Of a stretch of DNA of 64,000 nt, positions 1 to 10,457 are shown one piece after another. Each line of letters opens with the position of its first letter. The stretch's first letter is position 1. The DNA comes from Heterostelium album PN500. Lineage: Eukaryota > Evosea > Eumycetozoa > Acytosteliales > Acytosteliaceae. The stretch lies in contig NW_008805076.1 of NCBI RefSeq assembly GCF_000004825.1, positions 62,001-126,000 on the forward strand, given 5' to 3'. Made by a program: the position numbers and the translations under genes. The notes beneath the pieces are model-generated. The model saw only the letters and a list, made by a program, of their open reading frames with translations. It was not told the DNA's origin and made no database searches.

Positions 1-1
1 A

Positions 2-130
2 CGGCTCATGAATCAATACTATAGACAATCTTACACATCAACAACTCAGCCAGTATTGGTACTAAACAATTCCATCCAAAATGGATCTCCACAACTAATT
101 AATTGCTCATCTTCGAGAGATCCAAGTTAA
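2..130 (+). CDS. 3' end of an unidentified gene (partial)
   Basis: The reading frame starting at base 2 is open for 42 codons and ends in TAA at 128-130, just before a sudden change to AT-rich spacer. The visible tail is rich in Ser, Thr, Asn and Gln and has no motif I recognise. The body of the gene lies outside the window, so no function can be given. It could also be a chance open frame, but its base composition is clearly coding-like compared with what follows. Confidence 0.45.
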   Translation, partial: RLMNQYYRQSYTSTTQPVLVLNNSIQNGSPQLINCSSSRDPS

Positions 131-492
131 TTTTTTACATATTTTTTTCTCTTTTCACTTAATTTAAATAAACATTAATATAATTAAAATCGCACAATTG
201 TATATTCACTTCTATTATTATCTTTAGTTCAATCTAGATATTAATCTCAATTGTAAACGGTATCATTTAAAATTCTTTTCTTTGTATTCAAAAAAGAAAT
301 AAAGTAGTTGTAATAAAATTTTTTTTTGATCAAAAAACTTAAAATTAAATTAAATTAAATTTAAAAAAATTAAATTAAAAAAAAATATTTAAAAAATTGT
401 GAACATCAATTTTCTTTCAAACTATTTTATTATTTTTTTTAAATTACCACTTCATATATTAAAATATTACATTATCTATCTATTATAATTAA
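131..492. other. AT-rich spacer upstream of the Rpn8 gene
   Basis: Homopolymeric A/T runs and short TTAAA repeats; no gene, RNA or distinct motif seen. It presumably holds the terminator of the gene to the left and the promoter of the Rpn8 gene. Confidence 0.5.
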
Positions 493-1906
493 ATGTCAAC
501 TTTTCCAAATTCTGTAAGTATATATATCACACTATGATCATCGTAAATCATAATTAGATCAATAAATTATAGATTGATTCGAGAGTGTTAAAAGATTGAT
601 CAATATAGATTGATTAGTGTTAGATTAGTTATTGTGTTTAACTCTTTTAGTTTTCATGATGATAGATCATCGATCGGTTTAATTGAACATATATTGATTA
701 ATAATACTCTTATTATATATATATTTTAGACAGTAGTTCATCCAACAGTGTTGTTGAGTGTTGTAGATCACTATAACCGTGTAGCTAAAGACACAAATAA
801 ACGTGTTGTCGGTGCTTTACTCGGTGCAAACAACAAAGGTGTCATAGATATTTCGAATTGCTATGGTGTACCATTCGAAGAAGACGATGCCAACCCAAAC
901 ATTTGGTTCTTAGATCACAATTTCCATGAGAATATGTTTGCAATGTTTAAAAAGATTAATGGTAAATCTAATTCAAATCAAATCATTACTCATTAACTTA
1001 TAAAAATTAAATTATTATTATCATTATTTATATAGCTCGTGAGAATGTTGTTGGTTGGTATAGTACTGGTCCAAAGATTAGACCATCCGATCAGGATATC
1101 AATGAACTCTTTAGAAGATACACACCCAATCCAGTATTGGTTATTATAGATGTAGCACCAAAAGAGTTGGGTATCCCAACCAAATCCTATGTCACCGTTG
1201 AAGAAGTTAACAAAGTAAGTTATAAGACTAATACATAAATCAAATCAATCAGCCAATCAATATCTAATAGTAATAACAATATAAAAATAGGAAACATCAG
1301 AGTCAACAATGAGATTCCAACATATCCCATCATCTATTGATGCCGTCGAGGCAGAGGAAATCTGTATTGAACATTTACTTCGTGATGTCAAGGATAGTTC
1401 CATCTCATCGCTCACCAATCAAATCGTAGACAAGAAGATCTCTTTGAAACATCTAGCCAATAACTTGCAAGAAATGACAACCTATTTAGATTATGTAGTT
1501 GCAGAGTATGTATTTTTATAAAATGATCATAACTTTAAAGTATAGTAAGTACTTACTTTACTCTTTTTTTTTTTTTTTTATTAAACATTTTTATAGAAAG
1601 TTACCATTAAATCAACAAATCATTGGATTCATTCAAGATATCATTAATCTTTCACCCAATTTGAATGTAGGAGAGTTGGCAAAGTCGTTCTCTGTGGAAA
1701 TGAATGACACTGTATCTGTAATCTATATATCATCTTTGATTCGTTCGATCATTGCTCTACATAACTTGATTTTAAATAAGATTGAGAATCGTGATGCCGA
1801 AAAGAAGGCCGACCAAATAGCTAATCAACCTGCACCATCATCAAAGGATACCGCCACCACCACCACAACCGATTCAAAAGATAAGCCAAAAGAAAACTCT
1901 AAATAA
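493..1906 (+). CDS. psmD7: 26S proteasome regulatory subunit Rpn8 / PSMD7
   Basis: Structural MPN-domain subunit of the proteasome lid, the inactive partner of the Rpn11 deubiquitinase. Five exons fit splice consensus and frame: 493-513, 730-961, 1036-1214, 1291-1505, 1597-1906, giving about 318 residues (human PSMD7 is 324). Exon 1 codes only MSTFPNS, and exon 2 opens with the family-typical [16 protein letters not shown]. The MPN domain fills roughly residues 8-140. The metal-binding JAMM histidines are absent, as expected for Rpn8; the position after VGWY is Ser rather than the His I recall in human PSMD7. A helical C-terminal half follows, ending in a Thr/Lys-rich tail. Identification is very secure; the exon 1 start is inferred from the tiny exon and a GTAAGT donor. 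Confidence 0.94.
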
Positions 1907-2166
1907 ATAATCACAAAAAAGTGCTGAAACCAATAGCAAAGCAAGCAATATCACTCAAATACAATAATAATAATAACAACAATAATAATTAATAATAACA
2001 AAACAAAATGATAACTACAACAATAATACATTATTTTTTTGAACATAATATATATATTAAAAAACTTGTTAAATAAATATAAACAGAATATAGAATTTAA
2101 ACACTAGTGTTCAGTTTTATATAAATGTATATATATTTTAAATGATTTGATTCATTTCTTTTAGAT

Positions 2167-3164
2167 TTATTGAATCTTTTTTGAGTTAGATGATGACTCG
2201 TTGTTTGACTCTAACATCTTCTTCTTTCTAAGTGTAAACATATATAAGTATTGTTTTGGGAATCCTAGGAGTGAAATACCAATCCAAATCAATAAGAAAT
2301 AGTAGTAGTTGAAAGAAAAGTTAAGATAGTTTGGCATATCCCAGAAATGTACTCTTCTTACTAAAATGTATGGCATCATTACATAATAAAGAATATCTAT
2401 AGATTTTGTTGTATGATATTCAATAGTTAATTTAAATGATAAATCAATTTGATATAACTAATCATTCATTAACTTACTCTCTGCTGCGAAACCAATTGGA
2501 TATAATATAATGAATGCATTATATCTATATATCATTAATTATTGGTAAAATGTTAGAATTTAACTTTTAAAAGATGCTATAGCTGATATTATGATAATTG
2601 GGAAATAAACAAACCTTAACCAAGTTAAAATTGGTGGACAATCACCATAGGCTTGAGCAATGTAAAATGGGAAACGAATCAACTCTGAAACACCCCAGAA
2701 GAAAAACAATAGAGTGACACCCCAATGAACTTGTGCCTCTGGTACATAGAGTAGACATCCGAGAAGTACTTGATTTCTAAAGAGTACTTGAACGACTGTT
2801 GGCAACAAACTTGACTTTACAATACCGAAATAAACATGTGCAATCTCCAAGAATGCAAATACTTGCAATGTACCTATAAATATTAATATTAAATAAAAAA
2901 ATATGATTTATTTATTAATGATCATTCATTCAAGTCGCGACACAAACAACTCTTATACTTACAAACGATGGAACCTAATGAATTGAAAGTAGTATAGATA
3001 GATTGTGTTCCTTGGAAGAATAAACGCATAAACATTGAGATGATTACATAGTACCAACCCAATGCTTGAAACATATTGTAGAGCATGAGATATCTCTTTC
3101 CCAAGATTGGTTTCTTCTTGGGTGTAGCATTCAATCTGATTTGCGCTGTTGATAATGGTTCCAT
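2167..3164 (-). CDS. Very-long-chain (3R)-3-hydroxyacyl-CoA dehydratase (PHS1/HACD/PTPLA family)
   Basis: Third step of very-long-chain fatty-acid elongation in the ER membrane: removal of water from 3-hydroxyacyl-CoA. Four exons on the minus strand: 2963-3164, 2615-2873, 2478-2524, 2167-2396, giving about 245 residues. The first intron splits Cys-66; the small 47-nt exon restores the family segment after TWLR (YNAFIILYPIGFAAE), and the downstream open frame that looks longer there is intron read-through. The catalytic Tyr/Glu region is visible in SELIRFPFYIAQAYGD. Several hydrophobic segments fit the six-pass topology, and the tail is Lys then Ser/Asn rich. Convergent with the Rpn8 gene, divergent from the first glutathione peroxidase. 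Confidence 0.88.
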
Positions 3165-3742
3165 TCTTCTTTAATATTATTTAAAATTATTAATGAATTA
3201 TATGAACAATCAGTGATCAATGTTCAACCTTAGTGGTAAAATGAAAAAGGGTGAACAAACAAAAAAAAAAAAAAAGTTAAAACAATTTATTTTTGGGTGA
3301 CAATGCACATACAATGAATTACATAACATTCTTGCAATAGATTATTTAATGATTTATGGCATAACAAATAATTTAAACAAACTTGAATATTGCAGACAAT
3401 AAACGAAAATAAAAAACAAGTTTTAAAAAATATCAGATCTCCAACTAAAATTAATCTATTTGTAATAATAATATCTTATTTTATTATGGAAGAAAAAGAA
3501 AGTAATAAATTTTCTAAAAAAAAAGAATGTTCTGTTCCAAATTAAAAAAGATATTTTATTGAATCCGCATTGGAACAAAAATTCTTAATACGAAATTTCT
3601 TTTTTTTTTATTTTTTTTTTATGAAAAGACTCAAAAATCATTGAGAAACTTGAACATTCTTTTTTTTTCATTAAAAAATAGTTAAATCATTTATTTGTTT
3701 ATAGTTAGATAAACAACAACTTTAACAAACGTACCCAATAAA
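3165..3742. promoter_or_regulatory. Divergent promoter region of the dehydratase and the first glutathione peroxidase
   Basis: 578 bases shared between two divergently transcribed genes. It is AT-rich. It contains a 17-base inverted repeat (3516-3532 and 3652-3668) whose specific core is GAATGTTC / GAACATTC; both cores match the GAAnnTTC dyad of heat-shock elements. This is a sequence match only; A/T runs make up half of each arm, so the repeat may be partly chance. Confidence 0.3.
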
Positions 3743-4580
3743 ATGTATAGAATTTATTCTATGTCATTGGTATGGATTGTACTAGTTTGTTCGTTGATGA
3801 TCGCCGGATACAACGGTGGCGTTGGTGTCTATGCCCAGCAGACCAACATCACCTGTACCCAACCATCGACTTCATTCTATAGTCTCTCCTACCAATTGAT
3901 CAACGGTACAACCATTAACTTTGACCAGTTCAAGGGTAAGGTTGTTATGTTGCTCAATACCGCATCGTTCTGAGGCATGACCTTGGAAACCTTTACTGGT
4001 AAATATCTTTTTTTAATGTCTCTCTTTATAAATGAATGAACTTTAATAATTTACATATCATATATGTATAGGTTGTAACGACCTCGTAGAGAAGTTTGGA
4101 ACCACCGAGTTTGTCATCCTCGGTTTCCCATGTGCCCAATTCATGAATCAATCACCAGGATCAGGTGACGAAATTCTACTTACCCTCAAATACATTAGAC
4201 CTGGTAATGGTTTTCAACCAGCATTCCCAATGTTTGCCAAAGTAAATAACAACAATTCTTTATAAAATTAATGAAACTTAATATTAATGCATTTCCAACC
4301 AAACTTTCTCTACGATCCTCTTCAGTCTAATGTAAATGGTGATCCATCAACTGTAAATCCAGTGTTCAATTGGTTGAAATCGGGTTGCGGTCCAATCACA
4401 CAAACGATTTTAGAGACAAGTTTGATTAGCTGGACTCCAGTAATGACCAACGATATTACATGGAATTTCGAGAAGTTCCTCGTAAGCAAGACCGGTCAAT
4501 TGTACAAGAGATACTCTCCACAAACTCTACCAGAGCTTTTGGCTGAGGATATCTATAACTTGATCGACGCAGACTATTAA
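3743..4580 (+). CDS. Secreted selenocysteine glutathione peroxidase, copy 1
   Basis: Reduces hydroperoxides with glutathione or another thiol; predicted extracellular or secretory. Exons 3743-3998, 4072-4241, 4326-4580 give 226 residues if the in-frame TGA at 3971-3973 is read as selenocysteine (residue 77). The context NTASF-U-GMT equals the animal GPx active site (NVASx-U-G). The frame continues through two good introns into the GFPCAQF block (Gln near 108) and ITWNFEKFLV (Trp-188, Asn-189), completing the Sec/Gln/Trp/Asn tetrad. The long LKYIRP loop and TWNFEKFL block resemble animal GPx1/GPx3; length equals human GPX3 as I recall it. An N-terminal hydrophobic signal peptide of about 32 residues ends near YAQQ. 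A SECIS-like element lies 123 bases past the stop. The alternative, a nonsense mutation, is unlikely because copy 2 shares the TGA. Confidence 0.85.
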
Positions 4581-4689
4581 TCGACCAATCTAACATTAGT
4601 AGGTAGTTTATCGATTTACAGGGTCGATGCTTGTTCGATTATCATCAGTGGATTGGCAAAACACCACCGACACGATCTATCTTGTTCAC

Positions 4690-4762
4690 ACTAGAATCTG
4701 TAATGACAGGGTACTCATTAAATTTTTAATAATCTGGATACCCTTGAAACCTAATCTTATTC
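4690..4762 (+). promoter_or_regulatory. Candidate SECIS element in the 3' UTR of glutathione peroxidase copy 1
   Basis: SECIS hallmarks occur in order: ATGA quartet strand at 4703-4706, helix 4708-4713 (AGGGTA) pairing perfectly with 4739-4744 (TACCCT), unpaired AAA at 4720-4722 on the 5' side of the apical loop, and the closing TGA at 4745-4747. GAAT before and ATTC after can form the lower helix. The same block is strongly conserved after copy 2 while the surrounding UTR has diverged. Seen by eye, not folded by software. Confidence 0.72.
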
Positions 4763-5786
4763 AAATAGTGTTTTCAATTGTCTTGTCGTGGAATATGACA
4801 TGTTTTCCGTCCACCCAATGAAGTCAACAACATTAATTTAGTACTAATCGATAAATCTCCTATAATAAACCTCTAATAAATAATATCTTAATTTAAAAAA
4901 TTATATATATAGTATAAAATCAATCTAGATTTAATTAAATCAAGAATATAATATTAAACTTATGATTGCAAATAATAATGTTTTTTTATTTATTAACAAC
5001 ACGAATATGTGGTGTTTATTTATTTATTTGTTTGTGTGTTAAAACATATTTGGGAAATCATTGATGGGCGGTCAACAAATTTGATATTTTAAAATATTAT
5101 TCATAATCTAAAGTTGTATACCTTTGTTTTTAAAGAGAATATCATTAAAATAAATAAAACATCAAACACCTCCTTTATATATATATATATATATGGAAAA
5201 GTATACTTTTAATTCATATTAACAATAACAGTGGTACGAATGGATGCATAGGGTACTGTATTTGAACTTTAGAAACTTCGATATCTATTTCGTTTGCAGA
5301 TCTAATGTTTAATCTAATCAAATCAAAAAAAGAAGGTGGCTGCAGTGTGGGAATACTACTATCTTATATTGTTTTTGGTCGATTGTTTGAAAACGAAATA
5401 ATGAACTGTGTTTACAAACAATTAATTAATAAAACCACTAGACAAATAATATGTATTGCACCAACAAAAAAAGAACGTTGTTCTATCACAAAAAAAGGTT
5501 TGATTTTTTTAAACTTTTCTTAAAATTTGTTAAAAGAATTATGACACCATGAAAAGATATTTTCAAATCCGCCGATTTTGGAGTTTTTTTCTTCATTTAT
5601 TAATGTTGATGATACTTAAAAAGGTTTTTACAAAAATAAAAAAATATCATTCAATCAATCAATCATAAATATTTATGATTGCATTGTATTTATTATTATA
5701 ATTTATAACCTATTAGAAAAAAAAAGAGATAGAAAGAAGACTGAGATAGATAGATAATTTATTTTTTATATACCACTACCATTGAA
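4763..5786. other. Spacer between the two glutathione peroxidase genes
   Basis: AT-rich. Contains a (TA)n microsatellite near 5178-5195. A 72-codon open frame at 5305-5523 has no coding-like features and is not called. The last 100 bases before copy 2 are its presumed promoter; no clear motif seen. Confidence 0.5.
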
Positions 5787-6632
5787 ATGTTTAGAATATC
5801 CGTTTATTCTATATCATTGGTATGGGTGGTCGTGTTGATGTTATCTTTGGGCAACATCAATAGTCAGTTAGGTGTCGACGCTGGTTTTACCAATGTCAGT
5901 TGTACACAACCATCGACATCGTTCTACGACCTCTCCTACCAATTGATAAACGGTACTACCATCACCTTTGACCAGTTCAGAGGAAAGGTAGTACTTCTCC
6001 TCAATACCGCTACCTTTTGAGGAATGACTTATATGTCATTTACAGGTAAACACATAAATTTGAATCATAGCAACATTTCTCTATATTAACACTGAAATCC
6101 AAATTCATTAATACATTTATAGGTTGTAATGAACTTGTAGAAAAGTATGGAACCGAAGAATTTGCTATTCTTGGTTTCCCATGTTCCCAATTTATGAATC
6201 AAGCACCTGGATCCGATCAAGAATTCCTTCTCACTTTGAAGTATGTTAGACCAGGAGACAACTTTGTACCAAACTTTTTATTATTTACCAAGGTAAGTTT
6301 TTCAAGGAAAGAAATAACTATTTTATTTATTTTAAATTATTAATTTTTCTTTTATTATTACATTTATTTTTTAGTCCAATGTAAATGGAGATCCATCTCA
6401 AATTAGTCCAGTTTTCCAATGGTTAAGATCTGGATGTGGTGCCACTTCACAGACTATCATCGATACCAGTTTGATAAGTTGGACTCCAGTGTTGACCAAT
6501 GACATTACATGGAATTTCGAGAAGTTCCTTGTATCCAAGACTGGTCAATTGGTTAGAAGATACTCACCAGAGACATTCCCACAACTTTTGGCAGAGGATA
6601 TTCACGAACTAATTGAATCCGACTGGGCTTAG
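5787..6632 (+). CDS. Secreted selenocysteine glutathione peroxidase, copy 2
   Basis: Tandem paralogue of the gene at 3743, same strand, same two intron positions and phases. Exons 5787-6045, 6123-6292, 6375-6632 give 228 residues with the TGA at 6018-6020 read as selenocysteine (residue 78, NTATF-U-GMT). The Gln of GFPCSQF and the Trp-Asn of ITWNF are kept. The segment LKYVRP..NFVPNF is close to the loop of tetrameric animal GPx1/GPx3. Signal peptide at residues 1 to about 32. No ER-retention signal at the C-terminus (ESDW). The stop is TAG, and a SECIS-like element follows 114 bases later. The two proteins differ at many positions while active-site residues and the TGA are kept, which points to selection on both. 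Confidence 0.86.
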
Positions 6633-6732
6633 GTCAACAAAAAAAGTAGATTGTAATTTTTGTTCAACTTTAATGTTGGTTCGATTATCGATAGGAACTT
6701 GGTAATTCTACAAGCAAGATCTATCTTGTTTT

Positions 6733-6808
6733 CACTTGAATCTGTAATGACAGGGTATCTATTAAATTTTTCAAAAATCTGGATACTCTTGAAACCTAAT
6801 CTTATTCA
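6733..6808 (+). promoter_or_regulatory. Candidate SECIS element in the 3' UTR of glutathione peroxidase copy 2
   Basis: ATGA at 6747-6750, an 8-bp helix of 6752-6759 (AGGGTATC) with 6782-6789 (GATACTCT) including one G-U pair, AAA at 6764-6766 in the apical loop, TGA at 6790-6792. TTGAAT upstream pairs with ATTCAG downstream for the lower helix. Compared with copy 1, a C-to-T change in the 3' helix strand keeps pairing as G-U, which supports the structure. Confidence 0.74.
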
Positions 6809-7122
6809 GAGTGATCTCAATTATCTAGTTTGGAAATTAACAAGTAACTATTAATAATTGTTCAAGCATTGATTTTGTCAAAAACTATGATTACTTTCAA
6901 TCAAAAAATACTCATATATTTATATTTATACATATTAAATAAATATGTAAAACAATTTTTATTCAAATAGTTTAGTTTTAGTTTATATAAAAACTCTGTA
7001 CAAATATATTTCATTTTATTTGATATTATTTTTTTTCTTTTGTTTGTTTAAGAAAATTGTGAAGGATGATTATTAATAATATTATTATTGGTTGTTGGTT
7101 GTTATTATTAAAACTTAATTAA
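6809..7122. other. Convergent spacer
   Basis: AT-rich 3' flanks of two convergent genes with A/T runs and short TTATTA repeats. Nothing else seen. Confidence 0.5.
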
Positions 7123-9790
7123 TTATTCATGGAAACTAGTTGATTTGGTTGGAGTCATTGTTACATCAACAGGATTGTATGATTCGTTGGTTTTGGTGGT
7201 TGCAGCTTTCATTCTCTTGAATACTTCTTTGAATTTATCTCTGTTTTTCTTACAATCGATAGACTGAGCCTCGAGCTTGACCAACAATGTCTTTAGTTCT
7301 TCGATACCAAGTTGGAACATCTCTTCGTACTTTTTATCGGGTAGCTTTGAAAAGTGATCGATGACTGAGCTTCCCAAACGTTGGAAGAGTGGATCCAAAA
7401 AGAAAGCATTCAATTTGTTTCTAATATATTTCGAAAAGAAAAATCTAATACCAGAAAACAATCTACCTGCTATCATACAAACTTTTTGATATGTTTCATC
7501 ATCTATTCTTCTTGATCTTGATGACCTACAAAATAAATAATTATTAGTTAAACATAATTATTTACAATTGTTTTTTTAAGGTTAATTACTTACAAATCAA
7601 AACCATTTTCATTTGATTTTCCTTCCATAATTGAAATAACTCTTTGTTTTGTTTCCTCTGGTGTTACTTTGAGATAGTTGTATTGTTTAATCTCTGATAG
7701 ACCACCTAGTAAGTTCCAATCGACAATCTTTGTAAAGGTATCGAAATCATCCTTTAATCTGATTTTGCAATCTGCTTCGATTTCCTCGATGAACTTGTAG
7801 TATCTTGCTCTTAGCTCGGTGATAAAATGCTCATACAATGCAACTGAATTCATTTCATGTCCTTCTTCATTGTTGAGGATTGACACACCTATATCAAACA
7901 ATCTCTTCATGATATAGGTGCATCTTTGTAATACAATATCAATGAGTGGTAATAATACTTTTTTCGATTTAATCTGGAAAATATTGGTAGCCTATAATAA
8001 TAATATTATATTAATAAAGTTATTAGACAGATAAAATGTTGTAAAACTTACAGCCAATTCATAAATTGGTGAATTATGAGATTTAGAAATACCAATTGCC
8101 GAAGCAACTTCGTTGATTGATGTCTCTGGGAATTCACGAGAGTGAATGACGTATTCCAATTCATTTAAAAGTCTCTCGTATTGAGCTCCTCCGTAGAGAC
8201 TAAAGTTGGCATTCTGGATGTCAAAGTTAAAAGTAAAGTTTGGCCATGATTGTACACAACAGTGTTCCATCTCTTGTTGTAGAGTTTGTCCGTATACATC
8301 TGGGTCACCAACGACACTTCCTTCCAACAGCCGTTCAATCTGAATATTGAATGATTGAACATATTGAAGTACCTTGAACTTTAGAGTATGGAGATTGTTC
8401 TCCTCCAGCTCCTTCTTGATTCTGGCGATCTCCATATCTGTCTTTCTAACGATATTCTCCAATGACAGTAGCGATGGTAATAGATTTTGTTGATACTTTT
8501 CATGCAACAGACTTTCAATGTGTTCCTTGACGTTGTAGATTCCAATTTGGTGACCGAATCTATTCTCATCGAAATTGACTTCCAAGAGTTTGCGATAGTC
8601 TTCCAAGTACGATTCTTTCATTGCGTCTTTGAATCTGTGTGGTTCCAAGTTACGCTTAAGTGGTAAGCTAATAAAGAATGGTTTCTTATTCGCAATGATT
8701 CCTTCACCCTCGAGATACTTGTGTGCACTTTCGCGAGTTCTCAACTCCTTGACACGATTATCAAACTTTGTGTTGATGAGAATCGTTCTGGAAAAGTCGG
8801 TATCGATCTTCTTGACCAGTGGACGCGAGATGGTGTTTGCCCACTCGACATTCGACTGCTCCAAACAAACGATGATACGATGTTTCGGTTCGATCAGCTT
8901 CTTCACCATATCACCGATTTCCAACTTTAACTTTTCATCACCACCCTTTCTGAATCCAGGTGTGTCGTAGATATTGAGATTGGAACACTGAGCGAATTCG
9001 ACACGCAAGAATATCGGTTGTGCACTAACTTTATCGCCACGCGATCCAGTCAGATCGTTTGTACGTTTGACAATCTCTTCTGTCAGCTCTTCGACTGGTG
9101 TTTCGTGATCCTCCCATTTGTCACCCTCGGTAATATACTCTCCATTGGCTGCCTCCTTTTTGAATCGACAACTGGGATGTAGCTTCTTTGGATTGTTCAT
9201 CATCTGAATGATCAACGGTCGTCTTGTACCAATATTAGTCTCAACAATATTGAATTGAAAACCCAACAATGATTCAATAAAACTTGATTTACCATCGGAT
9301 TGCATTCCAACAACAACCAACTCTGGTGTTTCAAATTGAATGTTATAACTATAATATAATACTAGATATTAGTTTATCATTATCATCAACTTTCTTATAT
9401 TGAGGTAATTTACACTTACTCATGTGATATCATTTGGAGATCATTGAAAATTGTATATAACTCTTGATTGGAGGAATAAGAACGTTTCTCCTCTTCGTCC
9501 AACTTTTTCTTTTCATGTTCCATCTTTTGACGAATGATTTTGTTTAGTTGTTCTTCATTCTCTCGCTTTCTCTTCTTCTCCTCACGTTTCTTTTTCTCTT
9601 CTTCGTGCATCTGTAGTGCCGATGCCATTGCCAGTGCAACTTGAGCTTTATTCAACTGACTCTGTGATCCACTAACAGTCGGTATATTACCACTGTTACT
9701 CGAAGTCAATGGTGGAGTGACTACCGACGAAGATAATGCTCCATGAAGTGCACTTGACTCTAAATCCAACGGTAATTGAAAAGAATCCAT
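7123..9790 (-). CDS. Dynamin-like GTPase, DRP5/ARC5-type (Dlp family)
   Basis: Large GTPase that likely constricts membranes; dictyostelid Dlp proteins of this type are known to act in cytokinesis and are related to plant ARC5. Exons 9420-9790, 8052-9348, 7594-7991, 7123-7525 give 822 residues. Residues 1-122 are a Ser/Thr-rich head and a charged Lys/Glu coiled-coil. The GTPase domain starts near 130 with the P-loop GMQSDGKSS (138-146), DTPG (252-255) and TKFD (317-320). The middle and GTPase-effector regions follow. No PH or proline-rich domain is visible, as in DRP5 proteins. Which Dlp paralogue it is I cannot tell. Confidence 0.85.
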
Positions 9791-10457
9791 ATGTTAGCTA
9801 TTCTATATCTTTACACTAATAAATAATAATAATAATAATAATAATAATAGTATGAATAGCAAATTTAAATTAAATAAGGTTCTCTTTTTTTTTTTTTTTT
9901 TTGATTCACACCTTGTAAAATTAATTTCACTAAATTTACATTTTCTTGGAAAATTTTTTTTTTTCGTTTTTTGATTTTTTTGATTTGATTATTTTTTTTG
10001 GACCTTGTACATACATATAATCTATGTAGAAATAATTATATCTTACTTTTTATTTGATATAATAATCACCAATTTTATAAAATTAATAGCTGTTTCTAAA
10101 AAATTGATTGAATTTACTATTAAATAAAAATTAGCATTAAATATGTCACTGAGCTATTTTAAATTAGACAAAATTTGATTTATTCTTTTGAAAAACAGAA
10201 AAAAATTAATAAAATCATGTTATTTACATTAGTTTTTAGAATAAGTATCTAAACAATTATAATTGCTTTAAAAATGATAGAATCTCTATTTCATGGTATT
10301 TGGGATTATAATTAACTCAAAGTTTGTTTGCAAACAAAAATTAATAAACAAAACATTTTTGAATTGTCTAAACTTTAAAATCACTTGTTTTTTTGCAATG
10401 GATAATTATATTTAATCGATTAATTTAGTTTGATTATCTAAATGTACAATTATTATT
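9791..10457. other. Spacer with a short (TAA)n run
   Basis: Upstream region of the dynamin-like gene and downstream region of the SPIDR-like gene. An (AAT/TAA)n microsatellite lies at about 9819-9849. The rest is AT-rich with poly-T runs; no gene or RNA seen. Confidence 0.5.

Noticed and set aside
2560-2614. Continuation of the dehydratase exon to FVYFPIIIISAIASF
   Set aside because: A GTTTGT donor after TGGTTAAG joins the 47-nt exon that restores the conserved family sequence; the longer frame is intron read-through.
3971-3973. TGA in the first glutathione peroxidase as a nonsense mutation
   Set aside because: The tandem copy has TGA at the same catalytic position, both downstream halves are conserved and correctly spliced, and both have SECIS-like elements.
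5305-5523. 72-codon open frame between the glutathione peroxidase genes
   Set aside because: AT-rich spacer composition, no motif and no splice partner.
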